A stretch of DNA of 64,000 nucleotides from Chryseobacterium sp. GVT01B (GTDB taxonomy: Bacteria > Bacteroidota > Bacteroidia > Flavobacteriales > Weeksellaceae), in NCBI RefSeq assembly GCF_019970045.1, contig NZ_JAHXYI010000002.1, positions 124,001 to 188,000 on the forward strand. Reading direction: 5' to 3'. Below the pieces are notes generated by a model. The model saw only the letters and a program-made list of their open reading frames with translations. It was not told the origin of the DNA and did no database searches. The position numbers were made by a program, and so were the translations under genes. Shown here piece after piece: positions 1-8,364 of this stretch (the first letter of the stretch is position 1; each line of letters starts with the position of its first letter).

Positions 1-2015
1 GTTCTGGTGGTTCCCATCAGATATTCATCATCGGCAAGCGAATTGTCAGGCACAGCTGTTATATTGAAAGCTGCTTTTCCCGGATAAAATTCACTGTTGA
101 AGATACCATCTCTTGGTCCGTTCGGAAGGTAAAAACCTCCTTTCTGCACCACTCTTTCGTTATAATTTTCAAATCCCGGAATACATTGTTCAATATCATT
201 ACGAACGGCATCATAGCTATTAATAAATTGATCCCAATCTACCACAGAACGTTCACCCAAAACAGCTTTTGCCATTTTGCAGGCAACATGCGTTTCGTTG
301 ATGAGGTGTTTTGAAATAGGATCGAGAACACCTCTTGACCATTCTACAACACCCATTGAATTTTCTGTACTTACATGTTGAAGTTCTCCATTGATCATAT
401 CTTTTTCACTTCGGGAAATTACCGGTAAGATCAAAGCTTCTTTCCCATGGATAAGATGGCCTCTGTTAAGTTTTACAGAAACAATCACAGACATTTCCAG
501 TTTTCGCATGGCTTCTGCGGTAAAGGTTGTATCCGGTGCTGCCGAAAGGAAATTTCCACCCATACAGAACATAAACTTTACTTTTTCCTGATGCATTGCT
601 TTCAATGCGTTCACAACATCGTAACCGCCTTCCCTGGGAACTTTGAAACCGTAATATTCTTCTAATCTGTCTAATTGTTCAGTCGTAGGATGATGGTTAA
701 TCAGTAATGTTCTGTTTCCCTGTACATTGCTGTGGCCACGAACAGGACAGGCTCCTCCACCCTGAATTCCTATGCTTCCTTTCATCAACAGGAGATTCAC
801 AATATTATAAATCATTTCCACACCATTATGCTGCTGGGTAATTCCCATACCCCAACAAATAATAATGCGTTTTTTTGAAGCAATCATCTGTGCGGCTTCT
901 CTTAGATTTTCAACCGAAATGCCACATTCTTCTGATAAGAAATTGAGGTCATAGCGTTTCAATTCTTCAACCAATTCGTTGAAACCTGCCGTTTTGTTAA
1001 TTATAAAATCCTGATCTAAAACTTTCCCCGGATTTTTAGCTTCTTCTTCCAATACCAGAATCTGAAGGGCTTTTAAAAGTGCCATATCTCCATTGATCCT
1101 GACGGGAAGGTATAAATCTGACAATTCATAAGGCTTATTCAGCAAAGCACGAACTTCCTGAGGATTTTTGAAACCCTTTAAACCAGCTTCAGGAAGCGGA
1201 TTGATGGCCATAATTTTTGCTCCGTTCTTTTTCCCTTTAGTCAAAGCGGAAAGCATTCTCGGTGAATTCGTTCCTGGATTTTGTCCTATAATAATGATGA
1301 GATCCGTATCATAAAAATCTTCCAGCTTTACCGTTCCTTTTCCAATCCCAATACTTCTGGAAAGCGCATAACCAGAGGTTTCGTGGCACATATTGGAACA
1401 GTCCGGAAAATTATTGGTTCCGAATTCACGGGCAAACAGCTGGTACACCCAGGTAGCTTCATTACTGGTTCTTCCTGAGGTATAGAATATGGCTTCATTA
1501 GGAGAATCCAAAGTGTTCAGTTTTCCGGCAATTTTTGCAAAGGCATCATCCCAGCTTATCGGCTGATAATGTGTTCCTCCTTTCGGCAGGTACATGGGTT
1601 CTGCAATTCTTCCCAACTGACTGATTTCAAAATCTGTTAGTTTCGCTAAATCATATACTGAATTTTCTTTGAAAAAATCTGCTCCTATTGTTTTCGAGGT
1701 TGCTTCTTCCGCCAGGGCTTTTGCCCCGTTTTCACAGTATTCACCCAACTTAGAACGTTCGTCATCCGGATCCGGCCAGGCACAGCTCGGGCAATCGAAA
1801 CCGTCAAACTGATTCATACTGAAAAGTGCCCTTCCTCCACGGAGAACAGAAGCGTTGAGCACCAGCTGGTCCAGTGAATGGATAACAGCCGGAAATCCTG
1901 CTGCCCAGAGTTTTGGTGGTTTCAGTTTCAAATCCAGCAATTTATAAGGAGGTTCTGCTGAAGGTAACTGGCCTTTGTCCTCTCTTATTGTATTGAATTC
2001 ATCTCTGTTTTCCAT
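1..2015 (-). CDS. FdhF/YdeP-type molybdopterin oxidoreductase, partial
   Basis: Large molybdopterin-dependent oxidoreductase of the formate-dehydrogenase-like FdhF/YdeP family; about 671 residues are visible and the C-terminus lies beyond the window start. The N-terminus carries the motif DGFDCPSCAWPDP (residues 71-83). Around residues 206-214 the stretch CSNMCHETS matches the place where formate dehydrogenases hold the Cys or Sec ligand of molybdenum, so Cys210 is the likely ligand and no selenocysteine is used. The following IIIIGQNPGTNSPR segment fits molybdopterin binding. The start is the first ATG after the upstream gene. It is the last visible gene of a run that begins with moaD and moaE and includes fdhD, which supports a cofactor-dependent enzyme. 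The substrate is unknown: YdeP-type proteins are often called formate dehydrogenases without proof. Confidence 0.9.
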   Translation of the reverse strand, partial: MENRDEFNTIREDKGQLPSAEPPYKLLDLKLKPPKLWAAGFPAVIHSLDQLVLNASVLRGGRALFSMNQFDGFDCPSCAWPDPDDERSKLGEYCENGAKALAEEATSKTIGADFFKENSVYDLAKLTDFEISQLGRIAEPMYLPKGGTHYQPISWDDAFAKIAGKLNTLDSPNEAIFYTSGRTSNEATWVYQLFAREFGTNNFPDCSNMCHETSGYALSRSIGIGKGTVKLEDFYDTDLIIIIGQNPGTNSPRMLSALTKGKKNGAKIMAINPLPEAGLKGFKNPQEVRALLNKPYELSDLYLPVRINGDMALLKALQILVLEEEAKNPGKVLDQDFIINKTAGFNELVEELKRYDLNFLSEECGISVENLREAAQMIASKKRIIICWGMGITQQHNGVEMIYNIVNLLLMKGSIGIQGGGACPVRGHSNVQGNRTLLINHHPTTEQLDRLEEYYGFKVPREGGYDVVNALKAMHQEKVKFMFCMGGNFLSAAPDTTFTAEAMRKLEMSVIVSVKLNRGHLIHGKEALILPVISRSEKDMINGELQHVSTENSMGVVEWSRGVLDPISKHLINETHVACKMAKAVLGERSVVDWDQFINSYDAVRNDIEQCIPGFENYNERVVQKGGFYLPNGPRDGIFNSEFYPGKAAFNITAVPDNSLADDEYLMGTTR

Positions 2016-2034
2016 GATTTTTTAATTTAAAAAA

Positions 2035-2385
2035 TTAGCACTTTAAACTTGGGTTAGGATAATTGTCGCTTTGATCTTCCAAAGTATTATCAATGCATAC
2101 AAAATCCTTTTCTATTAAAATTTTCACCAGCCCGGATTGTCCGTCAAAGCCGACTCTGTCTGTGGAAATCCATTCTGTGATCATTGTTCCGGGCATTTTC
2201 AGAACAATTTTATTTTCAATAAAAGTCGCAGAAAGCTCTGAATCGTCAGTTTTTTCGATAGTATAAATAAACGGACGGTCTATAAATTCTGTAAAGCTTG
2301 AGATGACTCCGCTCTTCCCTAGTTCTGCAACTTCAGACTGTGTAAGACGAAATCTTACTGAATTATCTTTAATTCTTATTTTCAT
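2035..2385 (-). CDS. Small conserved-looking protein in molybdoenzyme operon
   Basis: A 116-residue protein of unknown function with no signal peptide or membrane segment. The start ATG overlaps the fdhD stop as ATGA, and the stop lies 19 bases before the oxidoreductase, so it is translationally coupled in the operon. It opens with MKIRIKDNSVRFRLTQSE and has alternating hydrophobic strands, which suggests a small beta-rich fold; it resembles an uncharacterised Bacteroidota family (possibly DUF7009, from memory only). Position suggests a role in maturation or assembly of the oxidoreductase; this is inference from neighbours. Confidence 0.75.
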   Translation of the reverse strand: MKIRIKDNSVRFRLTQSEVAELGKSGVISSFTEFIDRPFIYTIEKTDDSELSATFIENKIVLKMPGTMITEWISTDRVGFDGQSGLVKILIEKDFVCIDNTLEDQSDNYPNPSLKC

Positions 2386-3257
2386 AATAAATTTTCAATT
2401 TTAAAATGGCTCCCGTTATGGTAAATATTAAAGCGATTATCCCGTAGAAAGCCCAATAAAGTCATATCAAATTCTTTTGCGAGATCTACTGCCAGGCTGG
2501 AAGGTGCTCCTATTGCTGCAACAGTAGTAATTCCTGCCATTGCCGCTTTCTGAATAAGTTCAAAACTGGCCCTTCCGCTTAAAATCAGAATTTTATCCGT
2601 AAGAGGAAGAAGGTCCGCAGACATGGCATGTCCTATAAGTTTATCCAATGCATTATGTCTTCCTACATCTTCCCGTAAAGCAAGCAGATTGCCTTCCAAG
2701 TCAAAGATACCGGAAGCATGTATACCTCCTGTAGCACTGAAATTATTCTGAAAAGAACATAGTTTTTCGGATAACTGATAGATGGTTTCAAGGGAAACAA
2801 CCGTATTCTCTTTTTTCTGATGAAGGAAAGGGCTTACGGTTCGTATAGATTCTATGGAGCCTTTTCCGCATACGCCACAACTGGAAGTCGTGTAAAAGTT
2901 CCGGTCGGCTTTCCTGAGTTCAGGAACAAAATTATCGACAAGCTCAACGATTACAACATTTTCATTGTTTCTGGAACATTCAGATTCAGGGTAATGTATA
3001 TTTTTAATCTGATTCCGGTTGGAAATGATTCCTTCGGTAAATAAAAAGCCTGCTGCCAGTTCTGCATCGTTTCCGGGAGTCCGCATGGTTACTGATATAT
3101 TTTTAGATTCTTTTTGATCTGCTGCAAGATATGAAACCCTTATTTCCAAGGGTTCTTCTATAGAAATATCATCTGTAAAAGGAAAACTGCTGTTCCCATT
3201 GATTTTGACAATTTCTATCTGTTTGACTGATTTATTGGATAACAGATCGGCTTTCAT
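2382..3257 (-). CDS. fdhD: FdhD sulfurtransferase for formate dehydrogenase-like enzyme
   Basis: A 291-residue FdhD family protein. In characterised systems FdhD moves sulfur from a cysteine desulfurase to the molybdenum cofactor so that formate dehydrogenase becomes active. The sequence shows the expected CxxC motif as SSCGVCGKGS (Cys127 and Cys130) and the conserved ASGIF, EDVGRHNALDK and LSGRASFEL segments in the second half. Length is normal for the family. It sits directly upstream of the small unknown gene (4-base overlap) and the oxidoreductase, exactly the context expected for FdhD. Confidence 0.95.
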   Translation of the reverse strand: MKADLLSNKSVKQIEIVKINGNSSFPFTDDISIEEPLEIRVSYLAADQKESKNISVTMRTPGNDAELAAGFLFTEGIISNRNQIKNIHYPESECSRNNENVVIVELVDNFVPELRKADRNFYTTSSCGVCGKGSIESIRTVSPFLHQKKENTVVSLETIYQLSEKLCSFQNNFSATGGIHASGIFDLEGNLLALREDVGRHNALDKLIGHAMSADLLPLTDKILILSGRASFELIQKAAMAGITTVAAIGAPSSLAVDLAKEFDMTLLGFLRDNRFNIYHNGSHFKIENLL

Positions 3258-3303
3258 GATTTAACAACTGGTCTAGTAAAGGTACAAAATTTTATTCCTC
3301 AAA

Positions 3304-3720
3304 TCAGGGATGTGCAGAAACCCATTCTTCTCCGTTTTCCAGCACTTCTTTTTTCCAGATAGGAACCGTTTGCTTGATCGTCTCAATAATATAGCTGCAC
3401 GCATCGAAAACAGTATTTCTATGCCCATCGCTTACAACGATTATTACCGCTGTATCACCCGGAAATAAAGTTCCGGTACGATGGTGAACTACAATATTTT
3501 TCACTGAAAATAAAGAGATAGCCTTATCTGCAATTTTCCGCATCTCCTTAACGGCCATAGATTCATAGCACTCATACTCCAGTCTGGTAACAGTTTTATC
3601 TTTGGTATGATTTCGTACTGTTCCTACAAATGATGCAATTCCCCCGCATGCCGGATCGGAAGCAAGGGTAAAACACTCTTGGATATCTAGTGGATTCTCT
3701 GTTATTTTTATATCAATCAT
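3304..3720 (-). CDS. moaE: Molybdopterin synthase catalytic subunit MoaE
   Basis: A 138-residue MoaE. With MoaD it converts precursor Z (cPMP) into molybdopterin by inserting two sulfurs. Family features seen are the CGGIASFVGTVRNHTKDK segment, the YECYESMAVKEM helix, the VHHRTGTLFPGDTAVIIVVS region and the C-terminal IWKKEVLENGEEWV, which carries the conserved active-site lysines. It starts 5 bases after moaD, so the two synthase subunits are cotranscribed in the usual D-E order. Only these two cofactor genes are in view; the rest of the pathway must lie elsewhere. Confidence 0.95.
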   Translation of the reverse strand: MIDIKITENPLDIQECFTLASDPACGGIASFVGTVRNHTKDKTVTRLEYECYESMAVKEMRKIADKAISLFSVKNIVVHHRTGTLFPGDTAVIIVVSDGHRNTVFDACSYIIETIKQTVPIWKKEVLENGEEWVSAHP

Positions 3721-3725
3721 ATCTG

Positions 3726-3968
3726 TTATCCGCCGCTTACCGGAGGGATTATTGCTATTTCGTTAGAAACTGTTACAATTTGACTGTCTTCTGCATATTC
3801 ATCATCAACGGCAATAAAATAGGATTTCAGTTTTTTCAGTTCCGGAAAATCTTTTTCCAGCAATGTTTTCAGTGCTTTAACATCAGCACCTTCATCTATT
3901 TCTATTTCTTTTTCCGAGGTTCCGAAAATGTCTTTCGTGATTCCGAATGCTAATATTTTGAGTATCAT
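3726..3968 (-). CDS. moaD: Molybdopterin synthase sulfur carrier subunit MoaD
   Basis: An 80-residue ubiquitin-fold sulfur carrier. The diagnostic feature is the C-terminal Gly-Gly (PPVSGG), which is thiocarboxylated and feeds sulfur to MoaE. The rest fits MoaD in length and pattern (start MILKILAFGITKDIFG). It is the first gene of the minus-strand molybdenum run; the tRNA terminator ends about 200 bases upstream. No clear TAnnTTTG promoter was found in front of it. Confidence 0.93.
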   Translation of the reverse strand: MILKILAFGITKDIFGTSEKEIEIDEGADVKALKTLLEKDFPELKKLKSYFIAVDDEYAEDSQIVTVSNEIAIIPPVSGG

Positions 3969-4174
3969 TTTTACTTTTAGCTGATTAACATATTATATAA
4001 AAACATTTAGGATAATAATCGTTCTTTAATAATTTAAAAAACTCAATGCTCCGTAAATATTGCAGAATATTATTTTCTTACAATAATACTGATTTTTAAA
4101 GCGGTATTTGAGCTTAGGATAAAAAAGTTAGCCCTGCAATTTGTAAAAAGAATGTTCTAAAGTGGTTAGGGAAT

Positions 4175-4208
4175 AAAAAAATCCTGCAAACTTTAATTTT
4201 TGCAGGAT
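4175..4208 (-). terminator. Intrinsic terminator after tRNA-Ala
   Basis: A 10-bp perfect stem (4181-4190 with 4199-4208) followed on the minus strand by a run of seven T. It lies 48 bases downstream of the tRNA on the same strand and probably ends its transcript, separating it from moaD. Confidence 0.85.
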
Positions 4209-4256
4209 GTATACATCTTTTTAGTAGATTCTGAAGATTTTATCAGATACATAAAG

Positions 4257-4330
4257 TGGAGAATACGGGATTCGAACCCGTGACCTTTTGACTGCCAGTC
4301 AAACGCGCTAGCCAACTGCGCCAATCCCCC
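4257..4330 (-). tRNA. tRNA-Ala(GGC)
   Basis: A complete 74-base cloverleaf on the minus strand. The acceptor stem GGGGGAT pairs with ATTCTCC, with G3-U70, the alanine identity pair, and discriminator base A73. The anticodon arm TTTGA-CTGGCAG-TCAAA gives anticodon GGC, reading GCC. The T arm contains GGTTCGAATCC. The 3' CCA is not encoded. It has its own terminator downstream. Confidence 0.97.
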
Positions 4331-4495
4331 ATATTTTCTTTAATCGCGAAGCGGGTACAAAAGTAAGTATTTAAATAATATATGCAACTATTTTGTGGTT
4401 TTTATTTCATAAAAATTTGAAACTCTTCTATAGTTCTTTCTGACCATATTAAGTTATAGACAAAAAGTAAAAGAATCCAATAACTATAGGGCTAT

Positions 4496-4519
4496 AAAAA
4501 AGGCCGATAACCGGCCTTT
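4496..4519 (-). terminator. Intrinsic terminator of the double-glycine peptide gene
   Basis: An 8-bp stem (4499-4506 with 4512-4519, core GGCCG/CGGCC) with a five-base loop, followed on the minus strand by a T run. It starts 5 bases after the stop of the small peptide gene, which supports that this short gene is real and monocistronic. Confidence 0.85.
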
Positions 4520-4524
4520 ATAAA

Positions 4525-4680
4525 TTAATGAACTTCTTTATCCCATGGTGCTTTAATAAGAACACTACAAGCAAAAGTACAAGATGCGATTGAGCTAAAT
4601 TCTCCAATATATCTGGTTCCACAGGTACATGAGAAGCCTCCTCCAATTGTTTTTAAGGCATTTCTTGATAATTTTTTCAT
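4525..4680 (-). CDS. Small double-glycine leader peptide, bacteriocin-like
   Basis: A 51-residue ORF beginning MKKLSRNALKTIGGGF. The leader shape (MKKLS...LK.I.GG) matches the family of short Chryseobacterium peptides commonly annotated as bacteriocin-like, in which a Gly-Gly motif is the cleavage site for a C39-peptidase ABC exporter. Cleavage after Gly14 or Gly15 would release about 36 residues with four cysteines (18, 20, 34 and 38) and a hydrophobic middle, so one or two disulfides or another modification is possible. It is followed at once by a strong terminator. No exporter, immunity gene or modification enzyme is adjacent, so secretion would depend on a remote system. The antimicrobial role is inference. 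Confidence 0.7.
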   Translation of the reverse strand: MKKLSRNALKTIGGGFSCTCGTRYIGEFSSIASCTFACSVLIKAPWDKEVH

Positions 4681-4898
4681 AATAAATTTTTGATTAGGCT
4701 GTAAAATTAAAGATGGATAAAATCCAATGCAAGGAAGAATTAGTAAGTGTGCATGAGTAGAAAATAAGTGTAGAAAGAATAAAAATCACTTCAGGTATCA
4801 AATATAATGTTCATCCCCTATTAAGAGGTTTAACATAAAAAGATAATCGTTACGGGTTTCCGTAAATAAAATTCAGCCTATAAAAGTATCTTAGAAGT

Positions 4899-5027
4899 AT
4901 GAAAGAATTTATTAAAGATTGTCTATTATTTCAAAGTTCGGATTGGCCTGTAAAAATAATCGGAATGATCACCTGGCTATGTATAACAGGATGGCTGGTT
5001 TTGGTTTACCAGATCTTTTTTAAGTAG
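4899..5027 (+). CDS. Tiny single-pass membrane protein
   Basis: A 42-residue ORF from ATG to TAG. The N-terminal half is polar (MKEFIKDCLLFQSSDW) and the C-terminal half forms one hydrophobic segment with three tryptophans (GMITWLCITGWLVLVYQIFF). The composition is far from random AT-rich DNA, so translation is plausible, but no family was recognised. A protein of similar build is encoded at 43993-44142. Neighbours give no functional hint. Confidence 0.4.
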   Translation: MKEFIKDCLLFQSSDWPVKIIGMITWLCITGWLVLVYQIFFK

Positions 5028-5239
5028 CTTTATTAGTTTTTGGAAAATATCCAGGAAACAGAAAGACAGAACTGGAGCTTATAAAAACTCAGCACGAAAG
5101 AGACAACAATAAATGAAATGAATTCCAGAAGTTCGACCACATACTCAAACCTGGTAAACGAAGCGTTTCTCAATAAATGACAAAAGAAAAGAAGATTTGC
5201 ATTTTACTTACTATGGATGAATAATATAGCGTATCAACA

Positions 5240-5464
5240 CTACAACACCGTATATTTTTCATAAAACGGAGTAATCTTAGTCTTTACAATAACTAATGTA
5301 ACTAAGTCATTACATATCAGACAGGATATAATCATTGTCCTGTACCATCTTTTAATTGTAAAGGTAATCCAGTTTCCCTTTTCGATCAATTGGTACATTT
5401 TTTTCTTAAAATACCTCACAATATGATCCTTCCTCTTTCCTTTTAATGAAAATAAGTCTTTCAT
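5240..5464 (-). CDS. Doubtful 74-residue reading frame
   Basis: A basic 74-residue frame with no recognised domain (N-terminus MKDLFSLKGKRKDHIVRYFK). It has a weakly hydrophobic middle but no clear membrane span and no family resemblance. It is listed only because the surrounding 750 bases hold no better candidate and the FNR-like palindrome lies about 107 bases upstream of its start. It could equally be a chance frame. Confidence 0.2.
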   Translation of the reverse strand: MKDLFSLKGKRKDHIVRYFKKKMYQLIEKGNWITFTIKRWYRTMIISCLICNDLVTLVIVKTKITPFYEKYTVL

Positions 5465-5570
5465 AATCTTTGATAATCTTTAATAATTTTTAGTTTAACA
5501 AGTTTTTATGTTATCCTTATTTCATGGTTAGTTTTATTATTCCAAATATAGTGAAATACAAGAATTGCCA

Positions 5571-5588
5571 TTATGATTAAGATCATAA
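5571..5588. promoter_or_regulatory. FNR/Crp-type palindrome
   Basis: TTATGAT-TAAG-ATCATAA is a perfect 7-bp inverted repeat with a 4-base spacer. The inner TGAT-N4-ATCA has the half-sites and spacing of FNR/Crp-family operators (TTGAT-N4-ATCAA). It lies 195 bases upstream of a Crp/Fnr-type regulator gene, so autoregulation or control of a divergent transcript is possible. The binding protein is inferred. Confidence 0.5.
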
Positions 5589-5782
5589 AACTTATGTTAA
5601 AATATCATAAATCCCTTATAACAGGGAATTTTTATTTACAGATGATTGGTAAAGGAGTAAAAAAACAAGCAAAAAAATGTGGTACTTTTTTTTATAAAAT
5701 TTACTGAATATGGTTTATTTTTTGTTGTGCGTTTTATAAATTTTTAAACATAATTCATTATTAACTTATAAAATTTAAAGAC

Positions 5783-6376
5783 ATGATAATAAGTGAAGAT
5801 TTATTATTAGCCTATGGTGCAAATTATGAAAGCTTTGAAACGAATCAAACGATTTTTCATGAAGGAAATTTGCCAAAGTTTTATTATCAGATTATTAATG
5901 GTATTGTTGAACTAAACAATTATCACGAAGACGGTAAAGAATTTATTCAAAACATTTTGTATGACGGGGAGAGTTTTGGAGAATCATTTCTTTTTGATGA
6001 AAAGGTCTACCCTACCAACGCTACCGCTAAAATGCCCTGCACTGTTCTCAAATTATCCAAAACAGATTTCTTCAGCTTACTGGATCAAAATCCGGAAGTT
6101 TCTTCCAAAATGTTTAAATGCCTGGCTGAGCGGTTATATTACAAGTATGTGATGTTATTTAATGTTTCCTCACCGGATCCCTTAAATAAGCTCAAAACAG
6201 TAATGGACTATCTGAAGGGCAATAATGACAATAACAAATACTCATTTCAGATTCCTCTCACTAGACAGCAGTTAGCTAATTTAACAGGGCTGCGCGTGGA
6301 AACAGTGATCAGAACAATTAAAAAAATGCATAATGCGCATTTAATAAAAGTTCAGAACAGAAAGATATTTTATTAA
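5783..6376 (+). CDS. Crp/Fnr family transcriptional regulator
   Basis: A 197-residue regulator. Residues about 20-115 form the cyclic-nucleotide-binding-type beta roll (GESFGESFLFDE at the site of the phosphate-binding cassette); the C-terminus has a Crp-type winged helix (TRQQLANLTGLRVETVIRTIKKM), which would recognise TGA-type half-sites. No N-terminal cysteine cluster is present, so it is not an iron-sulfur FNR sensor. It stands alone: the next gene runs the other way. A perfect TGAT-N4-ATCA palindrome lies upstream. The ligand is unknown, as for most Bacteroidota members of this family. Confidence 0.9.
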   Translation: MIISEDLLLAYGANYESFETNQTIFHEGNLPKFYYQIINGIVELNNYHEDGKEFIQNILYDGESFGESFLFDEKVYPTNATAKMPCTVLKLSKTDFFSLLDQNPEVSSKMFKCLAERLYYKYVMLFNVSSPDPLNKLKTVMDYLKGNNDNNKYSFQIPLTRQQLANLTGLRVETVIRTIKKMHNAHLIKVQNRKIFY

Positions 6377-6578
6377 AAATCAGGAATTCGGTAATAGCAG
6401 ACAAAAAACTGAGAAACTCCCTGAAAAAGGGAGCTTCCCAGCATATATTAAGACATTTGTGTATTGCTCGTACAAGTTTCGGGTATCAATAAGTTGCTGT
6501 CAATCAAATAATGATAAGACAGAAGGATTCCCATTATTAAAATTTATATTTTCTGAACCTACTTATGAATCAATATCA

Positions 6579-7490
6579 TTATTGTTCTACGATGGTCAGA
6601 GAATTGTATGCTCCGCTTCCTGATATATCAAATTGGCTTATTGTACCGTCAAATGCTACTGTGATCCAGGTAAAGGGTCTTAACTTATCTCCTTTGTTCA
6701 AATAAACACTTACGGTACATGCAGAACCCACAGGTACGGCATTAGGACTAGCTCCTGTGTCTGAAGCATATCCGTTATTAGTTTTTACCCTTTGAGTGAT
6801 TGTACCTCCGGTATTTCTAACCTCCCAAATGGCTTCTGTCTGGTTATTTCCTCCGGTATTTACCTGGCTGGACTGCAGAGCAAAAGTAAAGGTTGCAAAA
6901 TATACTCCTGTTCGGGGAGCAACAAACTCTCCTGTGGCGGGATCAAAATTGTTGGTAGGCACTCCAGAATCTGAGTCAAGTTTTTCAACCCAATTGGTTA
7001 AATAAGAGGATCTACGTTGTACAATACCAGATTTAGTTCCTATTTCTGAGGGTGTTGCACTTTCAAACACATAGGTATCCTGAGTGATCTTATTAGCCAT
7101 CACGACAATACGGGGCTTACCTTTAGGAAAAAAACTTACCCAGTTTATACCGTCAGAAAACTCTAAATAACCTTTTACTCCAATGGCAGGACTTGCAACA
7201 TACCGCAAAGCTCCTGCTCCAGCCTGGCTCGCAGTTTTATCGGTATTGCCTATCGCAATTGAACCATTATTTCCACTGCGTAAATCTACAGCAACCTTAG
7301 GGCTGGGAACTAATACTCCTAACCTACCCGTATTGTCTATAACAACCTTACCTGCATCTGTACTGATTTCAACGGGATTTATCGGATTTCCTACTCCAAA
7401 TCCTATTTGTGCATTAACACGGAGAACTCCTAAAAGCAGAAGAGTAAAAATTAAGAGTGCTTCTTTGATTTTATATAGCTGTATCATCAT
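6579..7490 (-). CDS. Exported C1q/TNF-like domain protein (paralogue 1)
   Basis: A 303-residue exported protein: signal peptide ending VNAQ (about residue 28), an N-terminal part resembling the GxGxxNPxxxLxI repeats of Bacteroidota tail-fibre-like proteins, a short AGAGALRY...YLEFSDGINW block, and a C-terminal jelly-roll-like domain with the C1q signature FDPATGEFVAPRTGVYFATF and the end NSLTIVEQ. It is the last of three tandem paralogues (gap 9 bases). Such domains form trimers and bind ligands at surfaces; an adhesin or matrix role is inferred. Confidence 0.75.
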   Translation of the reverse strand: MMIQLYKIKEALLIFTLLLLGVLRVNAQIGFGVGNPINPVEISTDAGKVVIDNTGRLGVLVPSPKVAVDLRSGNNGSIAIGNTDKTASQAGAGALRYVASPAIGVKGYLEFSDGINWVSFFPKGKPRIVVMANKITQDTYVFESATPSEIGTKSGIVQRRSSYLTNWVEKLDSDSGVPTNNFDPATGEFVAPRTGVYFATFTFALQSSQVNTGGNNQTEAIWEVRNTGGTITQRVKTNNGYASDTGASPNAVPVGSACTVSVYLNKGDKLRPFTWITVAFDGTISQFDISGSGAYNSLTIVEQ

Positions 7491-7499
7491 TATATTTTT

Positions 7500-8354
7500 T
7501 TATAACTCACTAATACTTAGATTATTTAATTTTCCATCATTTAAGGTATTCCTTGCAGCACCCAGATTATGTTTAACACTGAATTTAATCGTGTTACCTG
7601 TCTTGAGGTTGAAGATTGCATTACAGTTTCCGCTTATAAAATTGCTTACAGCTCCTGCCTGAAATGCAGGATAAGAGTTTACTGTTTTAAATATGGGAAT
7701 ATTCTCAGCACTCTGATTACTTTCTATTGCCGTTTCTATAAAGGTATTCTTAGGGATATTGCCACTAGCTAGCGTAATATTAAATGACACCAGATAAAAT
7801 CCGTCACGGGGAGCTGTAAAAGTACCGTTGGAAGGATCAAAGTCTCCATTTGGAACTGCCGTGCCTAGATCAACGGTCTCATTCCAGCCTGATATTGGAG
7901 TGGTTGTATTGTTTCCAATACTTTGCGCAGAGGTTTTATTGGCATTAACAAGTGCTTTGGTTGGAGCTTTAAGGGGAAGCGCAATCCATTGTTCACCATC
8001 TGAATATTCTAAAAATCCACTTGTATTATAACGTATAGCACCGGCACCAGCCTCAATTGGCGTTTGCACACTTGTTCCCACCCCGATAATTCCTTTATTG
8101 TCTGCAGAACGAAGATCAAGTTTGGTAACCGGATTCAGCAAGCCGATTCCAAGGTTGCCTGTTGTACCTACCACAATATCATTAGCTGCTTTCAGAGCAT
8201 TCGGGGTATCACCGTTGTCTTTTGCTGCATCTATGTGTAAAGTCTGCGCAGGATTATGAGTAAAAATACCTACCTGCGCAAAAATGTTCCCTGAGGAAAA
8301 ACATAAAATATATGCAAGCAGTGTAAATGGTATACTCCTATTCTTTTTCATCAT
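7500..8354 (-). CDS. Exported C1q/TNF-like domain protein (paralogue 2)
   Basis: A 284-residue paralogue of its neighbours. Signal peptide ends IFAQ; next comes VGIFTHNPAQTLHID, followed by an AANDIVVGTTGNLGIG block and a KLDLRS segment; AGAGAIRY...FLEYSDGEQWIAL links to the C-terminal domain with FDPSNGTFTAPRDGFYLVSF. The end is NNLSISEL. It lies 10 bases downstream of paralogue 3 and 9 bases upstream of paralogue 1, so the three are cotranscribed. Divergence between copies is high in the C-terminal domain and lower in the connecting blocks, which is consistent with diversified ligand-binding surfaces. Confidence 0.75.
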   Translation of the reverse strand: MMKKNRSIPFTLLAYILCFSSGNIFAQVGIFTHNPAQTLHIDAAKDNGDTPNALKAANDIVVGTTGNLGIGLLNPVTKLDLRSADNKGIIGVGTSVQTPIEAGAGAIRYNTSGFLEYSDGEQWIALPLKAPTKALVNANKTSAQSIGNNTTTPISGWNETVDLGTAVPNGDFDPSNGTFTAPRDGFYLVSFNITLASGNIPKNTFIETAIESNQSAENIPIFKTVNSYPAFQAGAVSNFISGNCNAIFNLKTGNTIKFSVKHNLGAARNTLNDGKLNNLSISEL

Positions 8355-8364
8355 ATTGAATTTT

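Larger units (their letters stand above)
5028..5782. other. AT-rich intergenic region
   Basis: About 750 bases with no convincing gene. It contains an FNR-like palindrome (5571-5588) and one weak minus-strand reading frame (5240-5464). The rest is very AT-rich, with a short CCCT/AGGG inverted repeat near 5610-5630, and is probably the regulatory region of the Crp/Fnr gene that follows. Confidence 0.5.

Noticed and set aside
6413..6435. Hairpin after the Crp/Fnr gene as terminator
   Set aside because: CTCCCT/AGGGAG stem is present but without a T tract, so termination is not supported.
7183..7662. 159-residue plus-strand reading frame
   Set aside because: Antisense to the second and first C1q-like paralogues, which have signal peptides and matching domains.
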